NCBI RefSeq assembly: GCF_002355475.1
Contig: NZ_AP014862.1
Location: forward strand, 1,860,001 to 1,924,000
Source of the DNA: Pseudomonas furukawaii
GTDB lineage: Bacteria > Pseudomonadota > Gammaproteobacteria > Pseudomonadales > Pseudomonadaceae
Length of the DNA: 64,000 bases
Direction: 5' to 3'
Made by a program: the position numbers and the translations under genes. The first letter of the stretch is position 1, and each line of letters starts with the position of its first letter. This document shows positions 53,597-61,840 of the stretch, piece by piece. A model generated the notes under the pieces. The model was not told the origin of the DNA. It saw only the letters and a list, made by a program, of their open reading frames with translations, and made no database searches.

Positions 53597-54442
53597 CTAG
53601 GCCGTCAGCCAATCGATGAACAGCGCGAAGAGCTCCGCCTGGGAGCCGATCTCCAGCTTGGTGTAGAGGTTCTTGCGGTGCATTCGCACGGTCTCCGGGG
53701 AGATGTCCAGCACCCGGGCGCTGGACTTGGCCGAGTGGCCGCGCAGCAGCAGGTGGGCGATCTCCCGTTCGCGCTCGGTGAGCCGGTCGCTGCCGAAGTT
53801 CATGAAGGCGTCGCGGATCTGCTGGTTCAGGCCCGGAGGGGCTGCGCTGCGCGAGGCAGCCGCACGATGCCCATCCAGGCTGCGTACCAGGCCGCCTCGT
53901 TCGTCGAACTGGCGCATCAGCTCCCGCACCAGCGGAAAGGCCGTGCGCAGCAGGGACAGGTCGGCCTCGCTGAAGCGTGCGCCGCTGCTCCCCTGGTACA
54001 CGCAAAGGGACACCTTGCGTTGTCCGCCCAGGTCGACGATGAAGTGGGCGTCCTCCACCGAGCCGCAGCGCAGGTAGTTGGTGCGGTAGTACTCGCTGTT
54101 GAAGAAGTCGTCCGGGGCGATTTCCGAGAGGTGGTAGAAGCCTTCGGCAAGGCCGTTGTCCATCGCCAGGCAGAAGGGGTCCAGCAGGTAGCCACGGGCG
54201 TAGTAGCGCTCGATCAGGGCTTCCCGGTATTCGGTGGGGATGCCGCACTGATAGAGGGGGCGGGGGGCCAGGCCCTTGCACTCCAGCCCCAGCAATACCG
54301 ACTCGATGGGCACCAGGCTGCGCAGCGCCGCCACCAATGCGCTGCAGAAGGTCGGCTCCGCAACGCTGGCCATGGCCTGAGCCAACCCAGCATGCCAGGC
54401 GTGCAGGGTGGTGGTGGTCGAGGTGGCGGGGGACGGGGTCAT
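53597..54442 (-). CDS. LuxR-type transcriptional regulator
   Basis: 281 residues. A C-terminal LuxR helix-turn-helix ([20 protein letters not shown]...[19 protein letters not shown], about 215-270) follows an N-terminal sensory region of unknown ligand (about 20-190) that lacks a typical autoinducer-binding signature. It is encoded 43 bases downstream of the aminotransferase gene on the same strand and may regulate the polyamine-type genes. Start at 54442 (MTPSPATS) chosen by position; the ribosome site is weak. Confidence 0.82.
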   Translation of the reverse strand: MTPSPATSTTTTLHAWHAGLAQAMASVAEPTFCSALVAALRSLVPIESVLLGLECKGLAPRPLYQCGIPTEYREALIERYYARGYLLDPFCLAMDNGLAEGFYHLSEIAPDDFFNSEYYRTNYLRCGSVEDAHFIVDLGGQRKVSLCVYQGSSGARFSEADLSLLRTAFPLVRELMRQFDERGGLVRSLDGHRAAASRSAAPPGLNQQIRDAFMNFGSDRLTEREREIAHLLLRGHSAKSSARVLDISPETVRMHRKNLYTKLEIGSQAELFALFIDWLTA

Positions 54443-54485
54443 GGCCGGCAGTCTAGTGCCGCCGGCCGACCGCTGCCAGGGGCGG

Positions 54486-55904
54486 TCACCGACCCGCATA
54501 GTCACCGCTTCCGCGCAGATCGGCGGCGGTTTCCAGGATGGCGTCCCGAAGGGTTTCGACGATCTCATCCACCTGGGCGTGGGTGATGGTCAGCGGCGGC
54601 GACATCACGTTGAGGTGGACGATGGGGCGAACCAGCAGCCCGCGCTTCTGGGCCCGCAGGTGGATCTGCTCGCCGATGTTCAGCTCATCCGGGAACAGCG
54701 TCTTGCTGGCCTTGTCGGCGACGAACTCCACGCAGGCCATCAGCTTCTTGCAGCGCACGCTGCCCACCAGCGGCAGCTCGGCGAGCGTCGCCAGGCGCTC
54801 CTCCAGGTAGGCGCCCACCTCATTGACATGGGCCAGCAGGTTCTCCCGCCGGATGATCTCGATGTTCTTCAGTGCGCTGACGCAGCTCACCGGATGCCCG
54901 CTGTAGGTGAAACCGTGGCTGAAGCAGCGGCCCTTGCCCGCTTCGCCGATCACCCGCCAGATGCGGTCGGAGAAGATGCAGGCGCCCAGCGGCAGGTAGC
55001 CGGACGTCAGTCCCTTGGCGGTGGTGATGATGTCCGGCACCACGCCGAACACCTCTTTCGAGGCGAAGAAAGCCCCGAGGCGACCGAAGGAGGTCACCAC
55101 CTCGTCCGATACGTAGAGCACGTCATGACGCTGGCAGATTTCCCACATGCGCTTGTGGTAGCCCGCTGGTGGGATGATGACGCCGCCGGAGCCCATGATC
55201 GGCTCGGCGAAGAAGGCCGCCACTCGGTCCGCGCCCAGGGTGAGGATCTTGTCCTCGAACTCGTTCACCAGGAAATCCAGGAACGCCGCCTCGTCCATGC
55301 CCTCAGGCGCCCGGTAGGGGTTGGGGCAGGAAATGTGGTGGATGCGGTCCTTGAGGAAGTCGAACTCCGCCGGGCGATCCGCCGCCTTGCCGCCCAGGGA
55401 CATGGTGAGGAAGGTGGAGCCGTGGTAGGCGTTGATGCGGGTGATGACGTGCTTCTTTTCCGGCTTGCCGCGGCAGTTCTGGTAGTACTGCACCAGGCGG
55501 AAGGCGGTGTCCACGGCGGTGGAGCCGCCGGTGGTGAGGAACACATGGTCCAGGTCCCCCGGCGCCAGTTCCGCGAGCGCCTCGCAGAGTTCGATGGCCT
55601 TGACGTTGGCCATGTCGCAGAAGGGGTTGGAATAGGCCAGCTGGCGCACCTGGTTGGCGATGGCCTCGGCCATTTCCTCGCGGCCCAGGCCGATGTTGGT
55701 GCACCACATGCCGCCCACGGCATCCAGGTAGCGGTTGCCGGCGGTGTCGTAGATGTAGGCGCCTTCGCCAGCGGCGATGTTCAGGGCGCCGTTCTCCCGG
55801 TGATCGTCGAAGACGTGATAGCCGTGCATGTAGTGGGCCTTGTCGGCGGCCACTAGGCGCTCATTGTCGAACTGGGCGAAGAAGTCGGCGTTTGGCGTGT
55901 TCAT
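54486..55904 (-). CDS. class III aminotransferase, polyamine:pyruvate type
   Basis: 472 residues, PLP-dependent, related to SpuC and omega-aminotransferases. The PLP lysine is in TTAKGLTSGYLPLGA, with the pyridine-binding Asp in VSDEVVTSFGRLG and TTGGSTAVDTAFRL earlier. The next upstream gene encodes a polyamine-type binding protein, so the substrate is probably a diamine or polyamine-derived omega-amine. Start at 55904 (MNTPNADFFAQFD) gives the normal family length. Confidence 0.88.
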   Translation of the reverse strand: MNTPNADFFAQFDNERLVAADKAHYMHGYHVFDDHRENGALNIAAGEGAYIYDTAGNRYLDAVGGMWCTNIGLGREEMAEAIANQVRQLAYSNPFCDMANVKAIELCEALAELAPGDLDHVFLTTGGSTAVDTAFRLVQYYQNCRGKPEKKHVITRINAYHGSTFLTMSLGGKAADRPAEFDFLKDRIHHISCPNPYRAPEGMDEAAFLDFLVNEFEDKILTLGADRVAAFFAEPIMGSGGVIIPPAGYHKRMWEICQRHDVLYVSDEVVTSFGRLGAFFASKEVFGVVPDIITTAKGLTSGYLPLGACIFSDRIWRVIGEAGKGRCFSHGFTYSGHPVSCVSALKNIEIIRRENLLAHVNEVGAYLEERLATLAELPLVGSVRCKKLMACVEFVADKASKTLFPDELNIGEQIHLRAQKRGLLVRPIVHLNVMSPPLTITHAQVDEIVETLRDAILETAADLRGSGDYAGR

Positions 55905-55935
55905 TGTCGTGCTCTCGGGTACTGGGCGGTTCAGG

Positions 55936-57030
55936 TCATTTGCCGGTCTTGACCGCATTCCAGGTGCGGGTGATCAGGCGCATGTCCTTGGGAGAATGGG
56001 TCTTCTGGGTGAACAGGCGCGCGCGGATGGCCGCGTCCGGATAGATCGCCGGGTCGTCGCGCACCTGCGCGTCCACCAGCGGGGTGGCGGCCTGGTTGCT
56101 GTTGGGGTAGCGGATGTAGTTGGTCACCGCTGCGATCACTTCGGGTTGCAGCAGGTACTCGATGAAGCGGTGGGCGTTCTCCGGGTTCGGTGCGTCCTTG
56201 GGGATGTAGAAGTCATCGAACCAGATGAGCGAGCCTTCCTTCGGCACGAAATAGTCCAGCTTCACCTTGGCGCCGGCTTCGTCGGCCCGGGCCTGGGCGG
56301 TGGCGTAGTCGCCGGACCAGGTCATGGCGATGCACTGGTCGCCGTTGGCCAGGCCGTTGAGGTAGCTCATGGAGTCGAACTTGCGGATATGCGGGCGCAC
56401 CTTCAGCAGCAGGTCCTGTGCGGCCTTGAGATCCTCGGGCGCCACGCTGTTGGGGTCGCGGCCCAGGTAGGCCAGCGCCAGGGGCAGCACGTCGGTGGGC
56501 GAGTCGATCAGGGTCACGCCGCAGTCGGCGAAGCGCGACACCACCTCGGGGTCGAACACCATCGCCAGGGAGCCGATGGGCGCGTCGGGCATGCGCGCGC
56601 GGATCATCTCCACGTTGTAGGTGATGCCGTTGCTGCCCCAGGTATAGGGCGCCGAATAGTTCACCCCCGGGTCGTAGTGCTCCAGCGCGGCGAGGATCTG
56701 CGGGTCGAGGTTGCCCCAGCTCGGCAGGCGTCGCTTGTCCAGGGGCTGGAACACCCCCGCCTTGAGCAGGGGAGGCACCAGGGCGGCGTTGAGCACCACC
56801 AGGTCATAGCCGGAGCGTCCCGGCAGCAGCTTGCCCTGAACCGTCTCGTAGGAGTCGAAGGTGTCGTAGATCACCCTGATCCCGGTGGCCTTCTGGAACT
56901 CGGCCAGGGTGTGCTCGCCGATGTAGTCCGACCAGTTGTAAAGGCGCAGGGTCCCGCCTTCGTCCGCCGGGCTCAGGGCCGGCAACAGGGCCAATGTCGC
57001 GCCGAGTGCTGCAACCAGGGTCTTGTGCAT
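55936..57030 (-). CDS. polyamine ABC transporter substrate-binding protein (PotF/SpuD type)
   Basis: 364 residues with a Sec signal (LVAALGATLALLPALSPAD), then LRLYNWSDYIGEHTLAEFQKATGI, the hallmark opening of PotD/PotF proteins, and aromatic ligand-pocket segments (TWGSNGITYN, AMTWSGDY, LIWFDDFYIPKDAPN). It binds putrescine, spermidine or a similar amine in the periplasm. No permease or ATPase genes adjoin it, so it may share a transporter encoded elsewhere or act as a sensor. Thirty-one bases separate it from the aminotransferase gene. Confidence 0.88.
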   Translation of the reverse strand: MHKTLVAALGATLALLPALSPADEGGTLRLYNWSDYIGEHTLAEFQKATGIRVIYDTFDSYETVQGKLLPGRSGYDLVVLNAALVPPLLKAGVFQPLDKRRLPSWGNLDPQILAALEHYDPGVNYSAPYTWGSNGITYNVEMIRARMPDAPIGSLAMVFDPEVVSRFADCGVTLIDSPTDVLPLALAYLGRDPNSVAPEDLKAAQDLLLKVRPHIRKFDSMSYLNGLANGDQCIAMTWSGDYATAQARADEAGAKVKLDYFVPKEGSLIWFDDFYIPKDAPNPENAHRFIEYLLQPEVIAAVTNYIRYPNSNQAATPLVDAQVRDDPAIYPDAAIRARLFTQKTHSPKDMRLITRTWNAVKTGK

Positions 57031-57103
57031 GTCGGTTCCACCTGTGTCGTTGTTATCGGGTCACCTGGGGCCACTTTGAGCGCGCTGGATCGTCGCGGCC
57101 ATA

Positions 57104-57123
57104 ACCCGAACGGGTGGGTACCC
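57104..57123. promoter_or_regulatory. adjacent palindromes between polyamine genes and tetR
   Basis: ACCCG-AA-CGGGT (57104-57115) and GGGTACCC (57116-57123) lie side by side in the 182-bp divergent region. Either could be the operator of the TetR-type regulator, controlling both directions. No promoter elements are clear. Confidence 0.4.
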
Positions 57124-57212
57124 CTGGCACTCCTCCTGTACAGTCGTTCAGAATCGCCCCGGCCCGGCCGCCCGGGCCCAAGGACCCGTCGCACACCACA
57201 GGAGCTTCCGGC

Positions 57213-57863
57213 ATGACCACCCAGGACGTGCGCTACTCCCGGCTCGACCCTGAACTGCGCAAGGCGCGCCTGATCGACGCCACCCTGGCCTGCCTCAAGC
57301 GGTACGGCTTCCAGGGGGCCTCGATCCGCAAGATCTGCGCCGAAGCCGGGGTCTCGGTCGGCCTGATCAACCATCACTACGCGAGCAAGGACGAACTGGT
57401 GGCCGAGGCCTACCTGGCCATCACCGGGCGGGTGATGAGCCTGCTGCGCGCCGCGATCGACGCCGCCTCCCCGAGCCCGAGGGCGAGGTTATCGGCCTTC
57501 TTCCAGGCGTCCTTCTCCGCCGAGTTGCTGGAACCGCACCTGCTGGATGCCTGGCTCGCCTTCTGGGGGGCGGTGAAGACCGCCCAGGCCATCAATGCCG
57601 CCCACGAACAGTCCTACGCTGAATACCGCCGGATCCTCGCCGGCGTCCTCGGCGACCTGGCCCGGGACGAGGGATGGCGGGACTTCGACGCCGGGCTGGC
57701 GGCCATCAGCCTCAGTGCGTTGCTCGATGGCCTCTGGCTGGAGTCCGGGCTCAACCCCGGGACCTTCTCGCCGGAGCAGGGCATCCGGATCTGCGAAGCC
57801 TGGGTCGACGGACTGCTGGCGAGCGAAATGCAGGGTTTCCGGGCGTCCATCAGCGCGTGTTGA
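57213..57863 (+). CDS. TetR/BetI-like transcriptional repressor
   Basis: 216 residues. N-terminal TetR helix-turn-helix (RLIDATLACLKRYGFQGASIRKICAEAGVS...INHHYASKDEL, residues about 18-65) and a C-terminal domain of the BetI type (LDAWLAFWGAVK). Divergent from the polyamine-binding protein and aminotransferase genes, its likely targets, with the amine as possible inducer. AGGAG precedes the ATG; the open frame upstream lacks a ribosome site. Confidence 0.87.
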   Translation: MTTQDVRYSRLDPELRKARLIDATLACLKRYGFQGASIRKICAEAGVSVGLINHHYASKDELVAEAYLAITGRVMSLLRAAIDAASPSPRARLSAFFQASFSAELLEPHLLDAWLAFWGAVKTAQAINAAHEQSYAEYRRILAGVLGDLARDEGWRDFDAGLAAISLSALLDGLWLESGLNPGTFSPEQGIRICEAWVDGLLASEMQGFRASISAC

Positions 57864-57951
57864 TCGACCGTTCAAGGGTCGGTAACCTGCGCCCAGCGCT
57901 TCACCTGACAACAATAAGACACGCCCCGATCCGGCGGCGGAGGGAACGACA

Positions 57952-58671
57952 ATGGCTCCCAGCGTGCTGATCGTCGACGACGATCCGCTGATCCGAGAAC
58001 TGCTGCAGTCCTACCTCGAACAGGAGGGCTATTCGGTACGCTGCGCCAGCACGGCCGAGCAGGCCGAGGCCTGCCTCGAGGAACATCCCGTGGACCTGGT
58101 CATGCTGGATATCCGCCTGCCCGGCAAGGATGGCCTGACCCTGACCCGCGAGCTGCGGGTGCGCTCCGAGGTCGGCATCATCCTCATCACCGGACGCAAC
58201 GACGAGATCGACCGGATCGTCGGCCTGGAGTGCGGCGCCGATGACTACCTGAGCAAACCCTTCAATCCCCGCGAACTGATTTCCCGCGCGAAGAACCTCA
58301 TCCGCCGCGTTCGTCACAGCCAGCAGCCGGCCGGCCTGGCGCCCGCCGGCCAGCTCCGGCAGTTCGATGACTGGACCCTGGACGTCGACCGCCGGCGCCT
58401 GATCGCCCCCGATGGCGGCGAGACCCTGCTGACCCACGGAGAGTTCCAGCTGCTCAGCGTCTTCCTGCGCAATGCCGGACACACCCTCAGCCGTGACCAG
58501 TTGATGGACCAGATCCGCAACCGCGAATGGCTGCCGAACGACCGCTCCATCGACGTGCTGGTGGGGCGCTTGCGGCGGAAACTGGATGACGATCCGGCCA
58601 ACCCCCGCCTGATCATCACCATCCATGGCACCGGCTACCTCTTCGGTGCCCCCGTCAGTGGCCGCCCGTGA
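57952..58671 (+). CDS. OmpR-family response regulator
   Basis: 239 residues. Receiver domain with acidic pocket VDDDP, phospho-acceptor Asp53 (VMLDIRLPG) and Lys in LSKPFNP, then a winged-helix DNA-binding domain (LLTHGEFQLLSVFLRN...SIDVLVGRLRRKL...GTGYLF). It overlaps the binding-protein gene by 4 bases (GTGA), and the kinase follows, so receptor, kinase and regulator are one operon. The layout resembles TorR, TorT and TorS. The ligand is unknown. Confidence 0.92.
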   Translation: MAPSVLIVDDDPLIRELLQSYLEQEGYSVRCASTAEQAEACLEEHPVDLVMLDIRLPGKDGLTLTRELRVRSEVGIILITGRNDEIDRIVGLECGADDYLSKPFNPRELISRAKNLIRRVRHSQQPAGLAPAGQLRQFDDWTLDVDRRRLIAPDGGETLLTHGEFQLLSVFLRNAGHTLSRDQLMDQIRNREWLPNDRSIDVLVGRLRRKLDDDPANPRLIITIHGTGYLFGAPVSGRP

Positions 58672-59444
58672 AGCGCCTCGCCCTGTGGCTGGCGATGTCG
58701 CTGCCTGCGGCGGCTAGCGGTGCCGGGGAGGCCATCCGCTATTGCGACCACCCGGTCTATCCACCGATCAGCTGGACCGATGCCCAGAACCGGGTCAGGG
58801 GCGTGGCCCCCGAGGCGGTGCGTGACGTCGCCAGGACCCTCGGGATGGACGTGGAGTTCGTCCAGCTGGGGAACTGGACACGTTGCCTGATGGACGCGGC
58901 GCAAGGGCGGGTCGACCTGGTCATCGCCTACCGTTCACCGGCGCGCGAGGAAACCCTGCGGTTCAGCCGCGTGGCCCTGCTGCGCGAGGAGGTGGCCCTG
59001 TTCTTCCACCGTGACCGGCCCATCCGCGTGTCCCGGCTGGAGGACCTGGCCCGCTATCGGGGTGGATTGCTCTTTGGCGAAAGCTATGGACAGGCGTTCG
59101 ACCGCTTCGTGGAGGCCCATGGCAATGTCGAACGGGTGGCGAGCAATGAACAGAACTTCGGCAAGCTGGCGCGAGGCCGCATCGACTTCCTGGTGCATGA
59201 GCGCCGCACGGGGCAGTTGTTCCTCGAATCCCTCGATGGGGCCGGGCGGATCGAGGCCCTGCCGCAGACCCTGGCCGTCGACTACCTGTACTTCGCCGTT
59301 TCCCGGCGTTCGCCCCTGCAGGGGCGGATGGCGGAGATCGATGCCGCCTTGCAGGGGCTGGCGGAACGCCGACAGGTCGAGCGCTGGCTGCGGGAAAGCA
59401 CCGAGGCCTATCGGGCCACCCAAGCGCGGACAGGCGCCCGGTGA
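58668..59444 (+). CDS. periplasmic solute-binding protein, likely sensor partner of the kinase
   Basis: 258 residues, SBP_bac_3-type. GTG start; signal peptide LALWLAMSLPAAASGAG. The mature part begins AIRYCDHPVYPPISWTD and has GVAPEAVRDVARTLGMDVEFV and DAAQGRVDLVIAY, standard family segments. Encoded between a response regulator and its kinase and coupled to both, with no permease nearby, so it probably presents a ligand to the kinase's periplasmic domain rather than serving transport. Confidence 0.85.
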   Translation: MKRLALWLAMSLPAAASGAGEAIRYCDHPVYPPISWTDAQNRVRGVAPEAVRDVARTLGMDVEFVQLGNWTRCLMDAAQGRVDLVIAYRSPAREETLRFSRVALLREEVALFFHRDRPIRVSRLEDLARYRGGLLFGESYGQAFDRFVEAHGNVERVASNEQNFGKLARGRIDFLVHERRTGQLFLESLDGAGRIEALPQTLAVDYLYFAVSRRSPLQGRMAEIDAALQGLAERRQVERWLRESTEAYRATQARTGAR

Positions 59445-61714
59445 TGCGCCCGGGATCGCCAGGGCCCCTGGGCGGGCTGTCGCGTCGACTGTTGCGCTTC
59501 ATCGTCCTGTTCAGCCTGGCCTTCACCTTGCTGGCCAGCGCCGTGCAGCTCTACTTCGAGTACCGGCGGGAGATGCAGGGCATCGAGTCGCGGCTGGAGG
59601 TCATCCGCTCGGGTTACCTGGAAAGCCTGGAGCGGAGCCTGTGGGACCTCAACCAGGCGCAGCTGGACATCCAGTTGCGCGGCTTGGCGGACTTTCCGGA
59701 TATCGCCTGGGTGCGCCTGCACAGCGACGACTATCAGTTGCTCAGGGGGAGGGCCCTGTCCGCCTCCAGCGTCCGCTCGGAACGCTTCGAGCTGGCGTTC
59801 CGCTTGCCGGACGGCACCCTTCGCGACCTGGGTACGCTGGAGGTGGCGAGCGACCTGGGGGCGATACGTGCGCGCCTGGTCGCCTCGGGACTGGCGAACC
59901 TCTTGTGGATGGGGCTGTTCATCTGCGGGCTGGCCGTCGCCCTGTCCGGGCTGTTCCACCGGCTGGTGACCCGGCACCTGCTGGCGATGGCCGCCTTTTC
60001 CAGGCGGCTGGCGCAGGGGGAGCGGGGCGAGCCGTTTCGGCTGGACAAGCGCCGCCGTGGCCAGGGCGATGAACTGGATGCCGTGGCCCAGGCCCTGGAC
60101 GACATGCGCCAGGCGATCGTCGACGACCTGCGGCGGCGCGAGGCCGATCGGCTGGCCTTGCAGGACAAGCGCGACGAGCTGCAGCGCATGGTGGAACTGC
60201 GCACGGCCAGCCTGCACCGCGCCAAGGAACAGGCCGAGGCCGCCAACCTGGCCAAGTCGCGCTTCCTGGCGACCATCAGTCACGAGTTGCGCACGCCCCT
60301 GAACGGCATACTCGGCATGGCCGAACTGCTGCGCACGTCCCAGCGCGGGGCGGAGGACCGCAAGCGCCTGCAGGCCCTGCACAAGGCGGGCGAAGGGTTG
60401 CTGGCCACCCTCAACGACCTGCTGGACTTCGCCAAGCTGGAGGAGGGCGAGGTGGCTCCGGAGCCGGTGGCGTTCTCCCTTCGAGAGCTGCTGGATGAGG
60501 TGATCACCCTCCTGGAGCCTCGGGCCCTGGCCAACGGGACCCGGCTTCAGGGGGCGACGGACAGCGCCATTGCCGAACGCTTTCGCGGAGCGGAGCAGTT
60601 CCTGCGCCAGGTGCTGACCAACCTGCTGGCCAATGCCATCAAGTTCACCGAGGGCGGGCATGTCGAGGTCCGTGTCGAGCTGCTGGGCAGCGAGCCCGGC
60701 CGGCAACGCCTGCGCCTCAGCGTGACCGACGACGGCATCGGCATCGCCGAGGCTGTGCAGGCGCGGATCTTCGAGCGCTTCGTGCAGGCGGACGAGCGGG
60801 TGGCCCGCCGCTACGGCGGCGCCGGGCTGGGCCTGGCCGTCTGCAAGCGCCTGCTCCAGGCCATGGGAGGGGAGATCCTGCTGAGCAGCCGGGAAGGCGA
60901 GGGCAGTCGTTTCTGGTTCGACCTCGACCTGGAGTGCCTGGACCGGCAGCTCCCTGAAACGCAACCCGCTTCATCCGCGCAGGCGATCCGGCCCCTCGAC
61001 GTGCTGGTGGTGGAGGATGTCGAGCTCAATCGCGAGGTCGCGCGGGGGTTGCTGGAGCGCGATGGACACCGCGTGAGCTTCGCGGTGGATGCGCAACCGG
61101 CCCTGGACCTCTGTCGTCGCCAGCGCTTCGACCTGATCCTGCTGGACGTACACCTGCCCGGCATGAGCGGCACCGAGCTCTGCCGGCTCCTGCGCGACGA
61201 CCCGGCCGGACTCGATCGGGACGTTCCCGTATTCGCCTTCACCGCCAGCCTGGAGGCTGACCGGGTGCAGGGCTACCTGGACGCGGGCATGCAGGGCGTG
61301 ATCGGCAAGCCGATCCGTCTCGAGACCCTGCGCCAGGTGCTGGCACAGGTGGCCGCCACGGCCGAAGTCACCGGCCTCCTGCAGGAGTCGGTGCTGGAGG
61401 GGCATCGCGAGCACCTGGGGGATGCCCGTCTCGCCCGGCTGTTGCGGCTCTTGCTGGAGCGCCTGGCCATCGACGGAGCGGCGCTGCTGGAGGCATTGCG
61501 GCAAGGGGATGCCGCTCGCTCGGCCGACCTGGCCCATCGCCTCGCCAGCGCCGCCGACGCCCTGGGCGGGCGGGCCCTGGCGAACCTGCTGCGGCACCTG
61601 GAGGCGGACGCCGAAAGGGGGTTCCTCGCCGGCTACGCCGATCGGCTCCAGGGCCTGCTGGAGCGGTCCGAAGCGGCTTTCCAGGGGGCCTTGGCGAAGT
61701 ACGAGTCGCTGTAA
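59441..61714 (+). CDS. hybrid sensor histidine kinase with receiver and Hpt domains
   Basis: 757 residues. Membrane helices about 18-40 and 147-172 flank a small periplasmic domain; HAMP follows. HisKA with His281 (SHELRTPLNG), HATPase with N box and GGAGLGLAVCK, a receiver domain with Asp569 (LLDVHLPGMSG) and a C-terminal Hpt-like segment with His699 (LAHRLASAADALGG). This is the full His-Asp-His phosphorelay that would pass to Asp53 of the adjacent regulator, as in TorS/ArcB/EvgS. The start overlaps the binding protein by 4 bases (GTGATG). Confidence 0.9.
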   Translation: MMRPGSPGPLGGLSRRLLRFIVLFSLAFTLLASAVQLYFEYRREMQGIESRLEVIRSGYLESLERSLWDLNQAQLDIQLRGLADFPDIAWVRLHSDDYQLLRGRALSASSVRSERFELAFRLPDGTLRDLGTLEVASDLGAIRARLVASGLANLLWMGLFICGLAVALSGLFHRLVTRHLLAMAAFSRRLAQGERGEPFRLDKRRRGQGDELDAVAQALDDMRQAIVDDLRRREADRLALQDKRDELQRMVELRTASLHRAKEQAEAANLAKSRFLATISHELRTPLNGILGMAELLRTSQRGAEDRKRLQALHKAGEGLLATLNDLLDFAKLEEGEVAPEPVAFSLRELLDEVITLLEPRALANGTRLQGATDSAIAERFRGAEQFLRQVLTNLLANAIKFTEGGHVEVRVELLGSEPGRQRLRLSVTDDGIGIAEAVQARIFERFVQADERVARRYGGAGLGLAVCKRLLQAMGGEILLSSREGEGSRFWFDLDLECLDRQLPETQPASSAQAIRPLDVLVVEDVELNREVARGLLERDGHRVSFAVDAQPALDLCRRQRFDLILLDVHLPGMSGTELCRLLRDDPAGLDRDVPVFAFTASLEADRVQGYLDAGMQGVIGKPIRLETLRQVLAQVAATAEVTGLLQESVLEGHREHLGDARLARLLRLLLERLAIDGAALLEALRQGDAARSADLAHRLASAADALGGRALANLLRHLEADAERGFLAGYADRLQGLLERSEAAFQGALAKYESL

Positions 61715-61743
61715 CAGGGTCGTTACCACTTCTTACAAGTTCT

Positions 61744-61764
61744 ATCCGAACCTTCAATCCGAAC
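61744..61764. promoter_or_regulatory. direct repeats upstream of nhaC
   Basis: ATCCGAAC at 61744-61751 and again at 61757-61764, 13 bases apart, with a third similar TTAC-containing stretch before them, in the 126-bp gap between the kinase and antiporter genes. Tandem direct repeats are how OmpR-family regulators usually bind. GTAAC-N6-GTTAC (61711-61726) overlaps the kinase stop. Confidence 0.4.
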
Positions 61765-61840
61765 TTACATCGCCTTCCAATAATCGGGGCGTGGCGGGGC
61801 GCCTTGTCCTGCCGGTCGAAAATCTATGGGGACAAGAACA

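Noticed and set aside
53514-54281. Upstream in-frame extension of ohr to about 397 codons
   Set aside because: It would overlap the LuxR gene in another frame with a Pro/Arg-rich nonsense translation; ohr has its normal 141 residues from 53513.
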